A stretch of DNA of 64,000 nt from Pseudomonas entomophila (lineage in GTDB: Bacteria > Pseudomonadota > Gammaproteobacteria > Pseudomonadales > Pseudomonadaceae), in the NCBI RefSeq assembly GCF_023277925.1, contig NZ_CP063832.1, forward strand, positions 4,515,001 through 4,579,000. Reading direction: 5' to 3'. The notes under the pieces were generated by a model, which saw nothing but the letters and a program-made list of their open reading frames with translations, was not told the origin of the DNA and made no database searches. Positions within the stretch are counted from its first letter, which is position 1, and the number at the start of each line of letters is the position of its first letter. The translations under genes and the position numbers were made by a program. This document shows, piece after piece, positions 57,177 to 64,000 of the stretch.

Positions 57177-58040
57177 CTACAGCGCGATGAGCTCCGCACG
57201 CAACCCCTCCACGCGCAAGGGCGCAGGCTTGATGTAGGGCTGGCCACCGGTGATCTGATGCAGGACCTTCTCCCGCAGCGCGTGCAACGCCACGCCGGTA
57301 CGCCGGCGTGGATGCGGCAGGTCGATCGGCACCACGGACTTGATGCGCCCGGGGCGTGGCTCCAGCACCACCACCCGGTCGGCCAGGTAGGTGGCCTCCT
57401 CGGCATCATGGGTCACCAGCAGGGTGGTGATACCCGAGCGTTCGCGAATGGCCAGCAGTTCGTCCTGCAGTTGCTGGCGGGTCAAGGCGTCCAGTGCGCC
57501 GAACGGCTCGTCCAGCAACAAGATCCGCGGGCTGGCCACCAAGCCGCGGGCGATGGCCACGCGCTGGGCCATGCCGCCGGACAACTGGTGCGGGTAGGCC
57601 GACTCGAAACCTGTCAGCCCCACCAGTTGCACGTATTCATGCACGCGTCGGGCGCGCTCGCCTTGGGTGAGGTGTTCGTTGACCAGGCCCAGGGCGATGT
57701 TCTGCTCGACGGTCAGCCAGGGGAACAGCCGGTGCTCCTGGAACACGATGCCCCGCTCGCCACCGATGCCGGTGACCGGCTTGCCGTCGACCCGGATGCT
57801 GCCGCTGTAGTCGTTGTCCAGCCCCACCAGCAGGCGCAACAGGGTGGACTTGCCGCACCCCGACGCACCGACGATGGCGATGAACTCGCCCTCGTCGATC
57901 GCCAGGTTGAAGTCGCGGATGGCCTCGAAGGCTTGGCCGTCGACGCTGAAGGTCTTGCCGACCCCCTCGAAGGTGACCAGCGGCGGGGTGGCGTCGGGTT
58001 GGTTGGCCGCGTGCAGGGCCGGGGCTATGAAGGCGTTCAT
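57177..58040 (-). CDS. atsC: ABC transporter ATPase (SsuB/TauB type), sulfate-ester uptake
   Basis: A 287-residue importer ATPase with Walker A GASGCGKST, Q-loop FQEHRLFPW, signature LSGGMAQR, Walker B ILLLDEPFGALD and H-loop LVTHDAEEA. It matches the nitrate/sulfonate/taurine importer class. It overlaps the permease stop by 4 bp. Its neighbours (double permease, binding protein, AtsK-like dioxygenase, LysR regulator, TonB receptor) match the ats/sft cluster of P. putida S-313, so transport of sulfate esters is the likely job. The gene name is inferred from context. Confidence 0.85.
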   Translation of the reverse strand: MNAFIAPALHAANQPDATPPLVTFEGVGKTFSVDGQAFEAIRDFNLAIDEGEFIAIVGASGCGKSTLLRLLVGLDNDYSGSIRVDGKPVTGIGGERGIVFQEHRLFPWLTVEQNIALGLVNEHLTQGERARRVHEYVQLVGLTGFESAYPHQLSGGMAQRVAIARGLVASPRILLLDEPFGALDALTRQQLQDELLAIRERSGITTLLVTHDAEEATYLADRVVVLEPRPGRIKSVVPIDLPHPRRRTGVALHALREKVLHQITGGQPYIKPAPLRVEGLRAELIAL

Positions 58041-59620
58041 GCGGATCTCCAGCGCGTGGCGCGCGATTCGAGGCGTTGGCCGAGGTGGCCGAGCAGGGCG
58101 CCGACCAGGCCGATCAGGACCATGGCGGCCATCACCTGGTCCATGCGGAACAATTGCTGGGCGCCGATCATCAGGCTGGCGATGCCGCCGTCCGAGGGCA
58201 TGAAGTACTCGGCGCCGATGGTACCGAGCCAGGCGTAGATCAACGCCAGGCGCAGGCCGGCGAAGATGGCCGAGGCGGCGCCAGGCAGCACCAGCAGGCG
58301 CAGGCGGTGGCGCAGGCCCAGGCGCAGGGCCTGCGCCGCCTCGCCGAGTTGCGGCGAGAGGCTGGCAATGCCGCGCTGGGTGGCGATCAGCAGCGGGAAG
58401 AACGCCGCCAACCCAACGAACACTAGCTTGGCGCTTTCACCCAGGCCGAACCAGGCGGTGAGCAGTGGTACCCAGGCGAACAGCGCCACTTGACGCAACG
58501 CCGACAGGCTGGGGCCGAGCAGGCGCTCGGCGGTGGGCGACAGGCCCAGCAGCAAGCCCAGGGCGAAGCCCGCACCGCCGCCGATCAGCAACCCGGCGAG
58601 GGTGCGCTGCAGGCTCAGGCGCAAAGCCTCGGGCAGCGAACCGTCCATCAGCCCGGTGTACAGGCTGCGCAGCACTTCCAGTGGCGAGCTGAGGATGTGC
58701 GCATCGACCCAGCCGAAGCTGTTGGCCGCCTGCCACACCACCAGCACTGCCGTAGGCAGCAACAGGCTCTGCCCGCTGTTCGTGGCGGTGCCGCGCGCCT
58801 GTTGGCCCATGGCCGGCTGTGGCCAGAACAGCAGGCGGCGTTCCAGCCGCGAGAAGCCGCGATCCATCAAGGCACCGACCAGGCCGATCACCAGGATGCA
58901 CAGGAACACCAGGTCGAGCATGAACAGCTGGCGCCCCCAGACCATCAGGTAACCGATGCCTTCGCTGGAGGCCAGCAGCTCCACCGCCAGCAAGGAGGTC
59001 CAGGCGGTCGCCAGGGCCAGGCGAACCCCCGCGAGGCATGCCGGCAGGGCGGCCGGCAGCAGCAGGCGCAGGAACACCAGGTGGGCGGGCAGGCGCAGGG
59101 TGGCGGCTGCTTCGCGCAGTTTGGGCTGGGCATCGCGCACGCCGACCAGGGTGTGCAGGGTGACCGGCACCACCACGGCCTTGACCAGCACCACCAGCTT
59201 GAGCAGCTCGCCGATGCCGAAGAACAGCATGAACAGTGGGATCCAGGCCAGGGTCGGGATCTGCGCCAGGGCGATGAAGGTCGGTAGCACCAGCGTTTGC
59301 GCACGCTGCGACGCGCCCAACCAGGCACCCAGCAGCAACCCGCTGGCGACCCCCGCCAATAGTCCCCAGATCAGCCGTTGCATACTTATCCACAGATGCC
59401 CCCAGAGCTCGCTGGAGCCGTACTCCAGCGCGCTCTGCCAGACCATCGACGGCGCGGGTAGGATCTGCTCGCTCATCCAGTGTTCACGGCTGGCGATCAT
59501 CCACAATGCCGCCACCGCCAACGGCACAACCCACGGTACGCAGGAGCGGCCTTGAGCCGCGAAAGAGCCGCGTAGCGGCCCCCATCGACGGTGCTGGCCT
59601 ACGCTCACGATTTCGCTCAT
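58037..59620 (-). CDS. atsB: Fused double ABC permease, sulfate-ester uptake
   Basis: A 527-residue membrane protein made of two tandem BPD_transp_1 permease units. The first (about 20-265) has the EAA-like loop REAAATLRLPAHLVFLRLLLPAALPACLAG. The second (about 285-525) has GEAAQALRLGLRHRLRLLVLPGAASAIFAG. Normal family members have one unit and form homodimers; here both halves are one chain. The start at 59620 follows GAGGTG. The cytoplasmic N-tail (about 12-27, RRWGPLRGSFAAQGRSC) is encoded by a REP-like palindrome, which suggests an insertion or a wrong start. Confidence 0.86.
   Translation of the reverse strand: MSEIVSVGQHRRWGPLRGSFAAQGRSCVPWVVPLAVAALWMIASREHWMSEQILPAPSMVWQSALEYGSSELWGHLWISMQRLIWGLLAGVASGLLLGAWLGASQRAQTLVLPTFIALAQIPTLAWIPLFMLFFGIGELLKLVVLVKAVVVPVTLHTLVGVRDAQPKLREAAATLRLPAHLVFLRLLLPAALPACLAGVRLALATAWTSLLAVELLASSEGIGYLMVWGRQLFMLDLVFLCILVIGLVGALMDRGFSRLERRLLFWPQPAMGQQARGTATNSGQSLLLPTAVLVVWQAANSFGWVDAHILSSPLEVLRSLYTGLMDGSLPEALRLSLQRTLAGLLIGGGAGFALGLLLGLSPTAERLLGPSLSALRQVALFAWVPLLTAWFGLGESAKLVFVGLAAFFPLLIATQRGIASLSPQLGEAAQALRLGLRHRLRLLVLPGAASAIFAGLRLALIYAWLGTIGAEYFMPSDGGIASLMIGAQQLFRMDQVMAAMVLIGLVGALLGHLGQRLESRATRWRSA
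59535..59582. repeat. REP-like palindrome overlapping the 5' end of the permease gene
   Basis: GCAGGAGCGGCCTTGAGCCGCG and AGAGCCGCGTAGCGGCCCC form the type of palindrome that is otherwise intergenic in this window (compare 34640-34665). Here it lies 40-85 bp inside the annotated start of the double permease. Confidence 0.65.
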
Positions 59621-59918
59621 CGAGGCACCTCTCAAACCATTCCTTGTTTATTCGTTTATGGAATTAAAAATTCTCACAAGCGAAATTCAAGAGATAAGAG
59701 CATGCGCCTGCCGCAGGTGAAAGCCCTAAGCCATTGCGTTTTCCTCATATTTTCCATGCATGCGCTGCAAGCCACCCGGCACCCCGCATGACGCCTTATT
59801 TATGTCTTCTGGTTACTAAAAAATGAAGTTTTGATCTTTGTAGGTTCTAACCAGACCTGCCTAGCTTCTGGCCAAAGCGCCGGCCATCGCCGGTGGCAGC
59901 CTGCCCAGGAGCATTGCC
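59621..59918. promoter_or_regulatory. Divergent atsBC / atsRK control region
   Basis: This 298-bp region has no gene. It contains TTATTC (59648) followed by TATGGAATTAAAAATTC, whose GAATTAAAAATTC core (59661-59673) is palindromic. Nearly the same arrangement recurs between the LysR gene and the TonB receptor at 63045-63071, which suggests a common regulator site. Confidence 0.55.
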
Positions 59919-60959
59919 ATGAAAGCCCGAATCCGTCACCTGCTCACCCCTCTGCTGGCTGGCCTGCTCAGTGCCTTGCCAATGGCTGCCCATGCCGCCC
60001 AGCCCGAAGTCATCCGCATTGCTGTCCCTGACTTGAGCGCCGGCAGCAAGCCCAGTGCTGGCGGCGTGGTCGACGTACTGCGCGACCAGCAACTGCTTGA
60101 GCAGGAATTTGCCAAGGACGGCATTCGCATCGACTGGCATTTCTTCAAGGGCGCGGGGCCGGTGGTCAACGAAGCCTTGGCCAATGGCCAGGCCGATTTC
60201 GCCTATCTGGGTGACCTGGCTGCGATTATCGGCAAGGCCAACGGCCTCGATACGCGTGTGCTGTCCGCCGGAGTGCGTGGGGTGAAGAGTTACCTGGGTG
60301 TGGTGCCGGGGTCGGGCATCCACAGCCTGCAAGACCTCAAGGGCAAGCGCGTGGCGGTGTTCCGCGGCACCGCCAACCAGCTGTCGTTCGCCAGCGCCCT
60401 GGCTAGCCAGGGGTTGTCCGAGCGTGAGCTGAAGGTGATCAACCTGGACTTCAACGCCGCCAACGCCGCCCTGGCCGCCAGGCAGATCGACGCCACCTGG
60501 GGGCTGTCCAACCTGCTGTCGCTGCGTGAGCGTGGCCTGGTCGAGCTGCCGGTCAACTCCCGCGATCTCAAAGGTGCCGGTGGCACTCAGGCGGTGCTGA
60601 TCGGCACCGGCGAGTTCATCCGCCAGCACCCCGACCTGGTGCAGCGCCTGGTCACCGCCCAGCAGCAGGCGGTGAAGTGGCTGCAGAACGAACACAACCG
60701 CGATGCTTACGTGGACCTGGTGTCTGCCCAGGCCAACTGGCCACGGGCAATCCTGCGCGATGACCTGGCCCAGGAAAACCTGGCCCGTTACTTCGACCCT
60801 CGCCTGGACGCCGAATTCGTCGGCCTGCTGCAGCAGGGCGTGGACCTCGCCGCCAAGGAGCGCTTGATCCGCCGTGGCTTCCAGGTTGCCGACTGGATCG
60901 AGCCGCGCTTCCTCGACGCCGCCCTGCAACAAGACCAAGCCACCCAGGCCGCCCGCTGA
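59919..60959 (+). CDS. atsR: ABC transporter substrate-binding protein, sulfate-ester uptake
   Basis: A 346-residue periplasmic binding protein with signal peptide MKARIRHLLTPLLAGLLSALPMAAHA. The mature start PEVIRIAVPDLSAGSKP and segments NEALANGQADFAYLGDLAAIIGKANG and LQDLKGKRVAVFRGTANQLSFASAL are typical of the SsuA/TauA-like family. AGGAG precedes the ATG. It is followed 38 bp later by the atsK-like gene and is divergent from the permease/ATPase genes, the order seen for atsRK/atsBC in P. putida S-313. Confidence 0.87.
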   Translation: MKARIRHLLTPLLAGLLSALPMAAHAAQPEVIRIAVPDLSAGSKPSAGGVVDVLRDQQLLEQEFAKDGIRIDWHFFKGAGPVVNEALANGQADFAYLGDLAAIIGKANGLDTRVLSAGVRGVKSYLGVVPGSGIHSLQDLKGKRVAVFRGTANQLSFASALASQGLSERELKVINLDFNAANAALAARQIDATWGLSNLLSLRERGLVELPVNSRDLKGAGGTQAVLIGTGEFIRQHPDLVQRLVTAQQQAVKWLQNEHNRDAYVDLVSAQANWPRAILRDDLAQENLARYFDPRLDAEFVGLLQQGVDLAAKERLIRRGFQVADWIEPRFLDAALQQDQATQAAR

Positions 60960-60997
60960 ACCCGAACCCCCGACAAGAAACCGTGAGGAGCACGACC

Positions 60998-61903
60998 ATG
61001 AGCAACGCCGCATTGGCCACCGCGCCGCAAGCCCTCGAACTCGACATCCAGCCCGTTGCCGGACGCATCGGCGCTGAAATCCGAGGCATCAAGCTGTCCG
61101 CCGATCTGGACCCCGCCACCATCGAGGCCATCCAGGTCGCGCTGGTACAGCACAAGGTGATTTTCTTCCGCGCCCAGGATCATCTCGACGACCGAGGCCA
61201 GGAGGCCTTCGCCCAGTTGCTCGGCGAGCCCATTGCCCACCCCACCGTGCCGGTGGTCGACGGCACCCGTTACTTGCTCCAGCTCGATGGCGCCGAAGGC
61301 CAGCGGGCCAACTCCTGGCACACCGACGTGACCTTCGTCGATGCCTACCCCAAGGCCTCGATCCTGCGCAGCGTGGTCGCACCGGCATCGGGTGGCGACA
61401 CGGTCTGGGCCAACACCGCCGCCGCTTACCAGGAACTGCCAGAGCCGCTGCGGGCGCTGGCCGATTCGTTGTGGGCGGTGCACAGCAACGAATACGACTA
61501 TGCCAGCGTCAAGCCGGACGTCGACCCGGCCAAGCTCGAGCGCTACCGCAAAGTGTTCACCTCGACGGTGTACGAGACCGAGCACCCGGTGGTGCGTGTG
61601 CACCCGATCAGCGGCGAGCGCGTGTTGCAGTTGGGGCACTTCGTCAAGCGCATCAAGGGTTACTCGCTGGCCGATTCGCAGCACCTGTTCGCGCTGCTGC
61701 AGGGCCATGTGACACGTCTGGAAAACACCGTGCGCTGGCGCTGGCAGGCAGGTGACGTGGCGATCTGGGACAACCGCGCCACGCAGCACTACGCGGTGGA
61801 TGACTACGGCACCCAGCCGCGCATCGTGCGCCGAGTGACCCTGGCCGGCGAGGTGCCTGTTGGGGTGGATGGGCAAGTGAGCCGAACGACCCGCAAGGGC
61901 TGA
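60998..61903 (+). CDS. atsK: AtsK-type alkylsulfatase, Fe(II)/2-oxoglutarate dioxygenase
   Basis: A 301-residue TauD/TfdA-family enzyme. The iron ligands are His108, Asp110 (SWHTDVTF) and His264 (ATQHYAV); Arg275 (GTQPR) should bind 2-oxoglutarate. These numbers are the same as those reported for AtsK of P. putida S-313, and the N-terminus (MSNAALATAPQALEL) also matches my memory of that protein. AtsK oxidises alkyl sulfate esters, releasing sulfate and an aldehyde, and so supplies sulfur. The GAGGAG box at 7-nt spacing fixes the ATG at 60998. Its partners are the ABC importer genes on both sides. Confidence 0.93.
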   Translation: MSNAALATAPQALELDIQPVAGRIGAEIRGIKLSADLDPATIEAIQVALVQHKVIFFRAQDHLDDRGQEAFAQLLGEPIAHPTVPVVDGTRYLLQLDGAEGQRANSWHTDVTFVDAYPKASILRSVVAPASGGDTVWANTAAAYQELPEPLRALADSLWAVHSNEYDYASVKPDVDPAKLERYRKVFTSTVYETEHPVVRVHPISGERVLQLGHFVKRIKGYSLADSQHLFALLQGHVTRLENTVRWRWQAGDVAIWDNRATQHYAVDDYGTQPRIVRRVTLAGEVPVGVDGQVSRTTRKG

Positions 61904-61936
61904 TGCCCGCCTGGAACCCACCTGGGTGCCTCCTCC

Positions 61937-62020
61937 GTAGGAGCGGCTTCAGCCGCGATCACCCGCATGGCGGGTGCCATGCACAGCAAGGCCTGCATCG
62001 CGGCTAAAGTTGCTCCTACA
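61937..62020. repeat. REP-type extragenic palindrome
   Basis: A REP pair (GTAGGAGCGGCTTCAGCCGCG ... GCATCGCGGCTAAAGTTGCTCC) lying between the convergent atsK and LysR genes. Confidence 0.8.
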
Positions 62021-62060
62021 GAGGGCTGTATTCCCTGCGCGACAGGCGGTGATGCGCTCC

Positions 62061-62975
62061 TCAGGTTTCGTTGTCACACACCAGCAACTGCCTGATCAAC
62101 CCCTGCGCCAACGCCGACAACCCATACCCCATTCGGCTCACCACGCCATATCGCGTGTAGAACGCCTCCTCCTGCTCTGGCGCCAGGTCCGCCAGTTCAA
62201 GCGCCACCAACCCCCGCTCCCCCTGGTAGGGAAGCAGGTTCGCGCTGCAAGCGATGCCGATGGTGTCCGAGTGCAGCACCACATTGAGCAAGGCATAACC
62301 GTGTTCGCACTCCACGCTGGGCAGAAAGTCCTGCCGGCCGCTGAGGTCGCTGAGGACCTTTCGAATGTTCGGTGGGCGAGTCGTGGTGGCCAACGGGTAA
62401 TCGAACAGGTCTTGCGTCCGCACTTTTTCATGCGCGGTCAACGGGTGCCCCTGGCGGCAGCAGAAGTGCCAGCGCTGGGGCTTGAGCTTGAGCACCTGGT
62501 AATCCGGGTCAGCCTCGAACTGGCGGGTGTCGGCGATGAAGAATTCGATTTCCTCGGCGATCAGGCGACGGTTCAGCGCCTGCCAATTGTCCACCTGGAA
62601 ACAGGTGCGTGCCGCCGGGTACTCGGCAACGAACCGCGCCACCGCTCGAGGCACCAAGCCACCGGCTGGCGCTGGCCCCGAGCCGAAGCGCACCACCCCC
62701 GTGGTCGCGCCATTGAATTGGTTGATCTCGTTGACCAGGTGGTGCGCCCCGTGCACCAGCCGCCGCGAATGTTCCAGCACCAGCAACCCCTGGCGGGTGG
62801 GTGCCAGTTCCTTGCTGGCGCGGTCGACCAGGCGGCAGCCGACGTTGTGCTCCAGCGTCTGGATGCTGCGGCTGAAGGCCGATTGCGAAAGGTTCACCGC
62901 GGCCGCCGCGGCCACGAAGCTGCGGTGTTCGACAAGGGCGATGAAGTGGCGGAGCTGGCGTAGGTCGATATGCAT
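62061..62975 (-). CDS. sftR: LysR-family regulator, SftR-like
   Basis: A 304-residue LysR-type regulator. The N-terminal helix-turn-helix is LRQLRHFIALVEHRSFVAAAAAVNLSQSAFSRSIQTLE (about 5-42), with the substrate-binding domain from about 90 on. It lies between the ats genes and a TonB receptor. In P. putida S-313 the LysR protein SftR controls atsBC, atsRK and the receptor gene sftP in response to sulfur source, so this is the likely orthologue. The name is inferred from gene context. Confidence 0.83.
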   Translation of the reverse strand: MHIDLRQLRHFIALVEHRSFVAAAAAVNLSQSAFSRSIQTLEHNVGCRLVDRASKELAPTRQGLLVLEHSRRLVHGAHHLVNEINQFNGATTGVVRFGSGPAPAGGLVPRAVARFVAEYPAARTCFQVDNWQALNRRLIAEEIEFFIADTRQFEADPDYQVLKLKPQRWHFCCRQGHPLTAHEKVRTQDLFDYPLATTTRPPNIRKVLSDLSGRQDFLPSVECEHGYALLNVVLHSDTIGIACSANLLPYQGERGLVALELADLAPEQEEAFYTRYGVVSRMGYGLSALAQGLIRQLLVCDNET

Positions 62976-63168
62976 TTTCTACATGGAAACTTTCGGTCGA
63001 ATGCAATTGCTGGGAAGGGTTGGGAACCTTATAAAGGGACTTGCTTATTCCACAAAATATGAATTAAAAATATTTATATACCTTAAAAGAATATAAGCCC
63101 GTCCGACCGCGATTCGGTTCCGCCAACGGAAATGCTCGCCAGGGCCCACGCCTTCAAGGAGCATTTGC
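62976..63168. promoter_or_regulatory. Divergent sftR / TonB-receptor control region
   Basis: 193 bp, very AT-rich at 63030-63095. It contains TTATTC (63045) and TATGAATTAAAAAT (63058-63071), which are shared with the atsB/atsR spacer. AAGGAG lies upstream of the receptor start. Confidence 0.55.
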
Positions 63169-64000
63169 ATGTCCCGACTTTCCCGTTGGCCCGCGCGCGT
63201 ATCGTTTTTCGCTTTGCAGCCCCTCGCGGCCGGTGTGCTGCTGGCCGCCGCCGGCACCAGCTTCGCCGAAGCATCCACTCCAGCGCCCGCCGTCGAGCAG
63301 GAAGCCAAGCTCGGCACCGTCACCGTCAATGCCCGGCGCCGTGAGGAAACCGCCCAGAGCGTGCCCACGCCGATCAGCGTGCTGAGCAGCGAAACCCTGG
63401 AAACCCAACGCATCTACCGGGTGCAGGACCTGCAGCAGTTGGTGCCGAGCACCAACGTGTCCTATGTGCATGCCCGCCAGTCGAGCATTTCCATCCGTGG
63501 CCTGGGCAACAACCCGGCCAGCGATGGCCTGGAGGGCAGCGTTGGCGTGTACCTGGACAACGTCTACCTGGGGCGCCCCGGCATGGCGGTGTTCGACCTG
63601 CTCGATGTCGAGCAGATGGAAGTACTGCGCGGGCCGCAGGGCACGCTGTTCGGCAAGAACACCACCGCCGGTGTGCTGAACATCACCACGCGCAAGCCGA
63701 CCCTCCACCAGGAGGGCAGTGTGCAGTCTTCCCTGGGCGAAGATGGCTACTGGCAGACCCAGGGCAGCTTCTCCGGCCCGCTCACCGACACCCTCGCCGG
63801 GCGCATCAGCGCCTACCACACCGAAGACGACGGCTATGTGAAGAACCTCCACGACGGCCACGACCTCAACGGCGGCAAGCGCCAGGGCTTTCGCACACAG
63901 TTGCTGTTCAAGCCCAGCGAGACCTTCAACCTGCACTGGATCGGCGAATACAACGAAGAGCACTCCGACAGTGGCATTCTCAGCCTCTACAGCAGCGGCC
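63169..64000 (+). CDS. sftP: TonB-dependent outer-membrane receptor, SftP-like (5' part)
   Basis: The first 277 residues of a TonB-dependent receptor; the gene runs off the window. A signal peptide ends near TSFAEAS. The TonB box region is KLGTVTVNARRREETAQSVP. The plug domain follows, with ISVLSSETLETQRIYRVQDLQQL, SISIRGLGNNP, GVYLDNVYLGRPGM and VEVLRGPQGTLFGKNTTAG-type motifs (here MEVLRGPQGTLFGKN), then the first barrel strands. AAGGAGCATTTGC before the ATG fixes the start. By context it probably imports sulfate esters, as proposed for SftP; iron-siderophore transport is the alternative. Confidence 0.88.
   Translation, partial: MSRLSRWPARVSFFALQPLAAGVLLAAAGTSFAEASTPAPAVEQEAKLGTVTVNARRREETAQSVPTPISVLSSETLETQRIYRVQDLQQLVPSTNVSYVHARQSSISIRGLGNNPASDGLEGSVGVYLDNVYLGRPGMAVFDLLDVEQMEVLRGPQGTLFGKNTTAGVLNITTRKPTLHQEGSVQSSLGEDGYWQTQGSFSGPLTDTLAGRISAYHTEDDGYVKNLHDGHDLNGGKRQGFRTQLLFKPSETFNLHWIGEYNEEHSDSGILSLYSSG

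Overview
The window is a GC-rich gammaproteobacterial chromosome segment that looks like a Pseudomonas of the P. putida / P. entomophila group. The evidence is the Pseudomonas-type rRNA operon end, a lap adhesin locus (lapG, lapD, lapA, lapE, lapB, lapC), the algQ / FKBP / algP / ABC-F gene order known from Pseudomonas, a four-gene pvf/mgo-type cluster best known from P. entomophila and P. syringae, an ats/sft sulfate-ester locus like that of P. putida S-313, and scattered Pseudomonas REP palindromes. The species assignment is inference; no database was consulted.

Layout. 1-1100: 3' end of a 23S rRNA gene followed by two tandem 5S rRNA genes, each with its own terminator. 1310-6953 (minus strand): a compact pvfA-pvfB-pvfC-pvfD-like operon made of a heme-oxygenase-like diiron protein, an AurF-like N-oxygenase, a stand-alone A-T-reductase NRPS and a SRPBCC protein. 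By homology it should make a diazeniumdiolate or pyrazine-N-oxide signal of the valdiazen/leudiazen type. 7017-8875: an AT-rich control region, a thioesterase-like protein lacking its catalytic serine, and a GntR/FCD regulator with a perfect 12-bp operator palindrome.

9144-34606: the biofilm adhesion system. LapG is a periplasmic protease, LapD an inside-out c-di-GMP receptor, LapA a 5641-residue RTX adhesin with 18 near-identical repeats of about 220 residues, and LapE-LapB-LapC the type I secretion machine. The c-di-GMP state seen by LapD sets whether LapG cuts LapA at its N-terminal TAAG site.

34731-48584: a short HTH-WCX regulator, a Sel1-repeat protein, a MarR-controlled FUSC/DUF1656/HlyD/NodT efflux operon with a 28-bp operator, dsbB, algQ, an FKBP, algP, a TIGR02444 protein, an ABC-F ATPase, a small MscS-like channel and a LysE exporter. 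48674-56941: slipin/NfeD pair, YbaK-like deacylase, DUF2789, a two-TM hypothetical protein, a CBS protein, a 123-bp IS4-like MITE inserted in a terminator, two zinc-ribbon membrane proteins, an M20 dipeptidase, a lipoprotein hydrolase and tRNA-Arg(CCG).

57177-64000: a sulfate-ester scavenging locus. It has an ABC ATPase and a double-length permease on the minus strand, a binding protein and an AtsK-type 2-oxoglutarate alkylsulfatase on the plus strand, a LysR regulator, and a TonB-dependent receptor cut by the window edge.
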